DNA of 64,000 bases from Bog-756 sp963841885. Lineage in GTDB: Bacteria; Actinomycetota; Acidimicrobiia; Acidimicrobiales; RAAP-2. Positions 63,214-64,000 of this stretch are shown here, in pieces (position 1 is the first letter of the stretch; each line of letters starts with the position of its first letter). The stretch spans positions 68,638-132,637 of the forward strand of contig CAWJEK010000017.1 of NCBI GenBank assembly GCA_963841885.1. Reading direction: 5' to 3'. A model generated the notes under the pieces. The model searched no databases. It was not told the origin of the DNA and saw only the letters and a program-made list of their open reading frames with translations. The position numbers and the translations under genes are program-made.

Positions 63214-64000
63214 TCAGCCGCCGATCAGGATCCAGCCGAGCACGAACAGCCCGAGGAAAATCGTCTCCGCCGCCATCAGCGCGATGGCGGTGGTGCCCAC
63301 CGCCATCATTTCGCGCAGCGAGGTCTTCATGCCGAGCGCCGCGACGGCGATGACCAGCAGCCACTTCGACAATCCGGTGAGCACGCGGCCACGGCGCCGG
63401 GCACCAGATGGAATCCGTTCAAGGCCGCGAGCAGCACGAAGCCGACCAGGAACGCCGGCAGCAGGGGACCTTGTCCTGCGGCGGTGCATTTACGTCGATG
63501 CGCCGCGCATTGGCACGGTGATGAACAACACCACCGGCAGGAGCATGGCCACGCGCATCAGCTTGACAATGGTGGCGGCGTCGCCGGCATGCGGCGAGGA
63601 GGCATAGCCCGCCGCCACCACCTGCGCGACGTCGTGGATGGAGCCGCCGAAAAACCGCCCATCTGCACTGGGATCGAAACGCAGGCCCGACACCAGCGCC
63701 GGGTACATCACCATGGCGATGGTGCTGTAGGTGGTGACGCAGGCGATCACCATCACGGTGTCGCGCTCGGAGTCCTTCTGCGGCCAGGCCACCGCGATGG
63801 CCATGGCGGCGGACGCGCCGCAGATGCCCACCGCACCGCCCGACAGCACGCCAAAGCGCGACTCGAGCTTCAGGCTCCGCGCGAGCGCCCAGCCGAAGCC
63901 GATGGTCACGGCACGGCGATGAGCACCATCAGCGCGCTCGACCAGCCGAGCTCGCCCATCTGCGCGAAGGTGATCCGCAGTCCGAGCAGTGCCACGCTGA
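63214..64000 (-). CDS. YeiH/UPF0324 family putative exporter, 5' end outside window, frameshifted
   Basis: A polytopic membrane protein. Near the window end it reads SVALLGLRITFAQMGELGWSSALMVLIAV, then TIGFGWALARSLKLESRFGVLSGGAVGICGASAAMAIAVAWPQKDSERDTVMVIACVTTYSTIAMVMYPAL, GRFFGGSIHDVAQVVAAGYASS, and the C-terminal LSKWLLVIAVAALGMKTSLREMM...LGLFVLGWILIGG. CGASAAxAIAV and SIHDVAQVVAAGY are hallmarks of the YeiH family, proposed sulfate/anion exporters. Frame changes near 63,905, 63,490 and 63,400. The N-terminus lies beyond 64,000. Confidence 0.8.

Noticed and set aside
1..64000. CRISPR arrays, tRNA or rRNA genes, insertion sequences, prophage
   Set aside because: No regularly spaced repeats, no cloverleaf or rRNA-like stretch, no transposase, integrase or phage structural gene seen by reading. 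A dedicated tRNA or repeat scan could still find something small.

Overview
The window holds two unrelated blocks of DNA. Positions 1 to about 55,980 look like one high-GC actinobacterial chromosome segment. GTG starts are common, there are paired ECF sigma/anti-sigma genes and DevS-like sensor fragments, and one secreted protein carries the 'DGGIFSFGDA' repeats that I associate with Acidimicrobiia. From about 55,982 to 64,000 the codon usage, protein families and operator style change abruptly to those of a proteobacterium, probably a gammaproteobacterium. A FAD oxidoreductase lacking its N-terminus starts exactly at the change, at a GAATTC site. I read this as a chimeric join and not as a biological boundary. 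Single-base frameshifts are frequent, mostly in homopolymers; they cluster from 54.8 kb onward and point to draft-quality sequence. Reconstructed genes are listed over their full span.

Layout of the actinobacterial block. 1-3.2 kb: an ABC ATPase, ccdA, gmd and an enoyl-CoA hydratase family gene, all on the minus strand. 3.3-9.4 kb: an ECF sigma factor with a co-transcribed membrane-anchored repeat protein, a divergent glycosyltransferase, a TetR regulator, a SigK/RskA-type sigma/anti-sigma pair and a small secreted protein. 9.5-17.8 kb: mixed metabolism and transport, with a TetR-controlled DHA2 exporter, an acyl-CoA dehydrogenase, an ion-channel-like protein and a quinone reductase. 17.8-24.5 kb: a Calvin cycle locus with cbbR divergent from cbbF-cbbP-cbbA-cbbL-cbbS-rpe, which gives FBPase, phosphoribulokinase, aldolase, form IA RuBisCO (both subunits) and epimerase in one transcription unit. 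No carboxysome or CbbQ/CbbO gene is present.

24.5-41.9 kb: CorA-like transporter, front-end fatty acid desaturase, AAA ATPase with its own repeat-rich promoter, NlpC/P60 protein with propeller-like repeats, GGDEF-EAL protein, PAS protein with a degenerate kinase core, Baeyer-Villiger-type monooxygenase, GH92 mannosidase, beta-helix protein, alpha/beta hydrolase, and an HxlR/azoreductase divergent pair. 42-48.8 kb: small regulators, META lipoprotein, a stand-alone cyclic-nucleotide-binding protein, an EAL protein, an unusual cNMP/thioredoxin-reductase-like fusion divergent from a UBP zinc-finger protein, a DksA-like protein and a DUF427 protein. 49-54.3 kb: a CoA-dependent catabolic locus (acyl-CoA dehydrogenase, SRPBCC protein, acyl-CoA ligase, amidohydrolase, NTF2-like protein). 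Together these suggest an organism that can fix CO2 but also degrades organic acids, i.e. a mixotroph.

The foreign block carries a FAD oxidoreductase/acyl carrier protein/ketosynthase trio (fragment of an aromatic-polyketide or polyene-type cluster), a MarR-type regulator divergent from a PLP aminotransferase, a YncE-like propeller, a MarR regulator that appears to control itself and a patatin-like lipoprotein through a shared operator, and a YeiH-like exporter cut by the window end.
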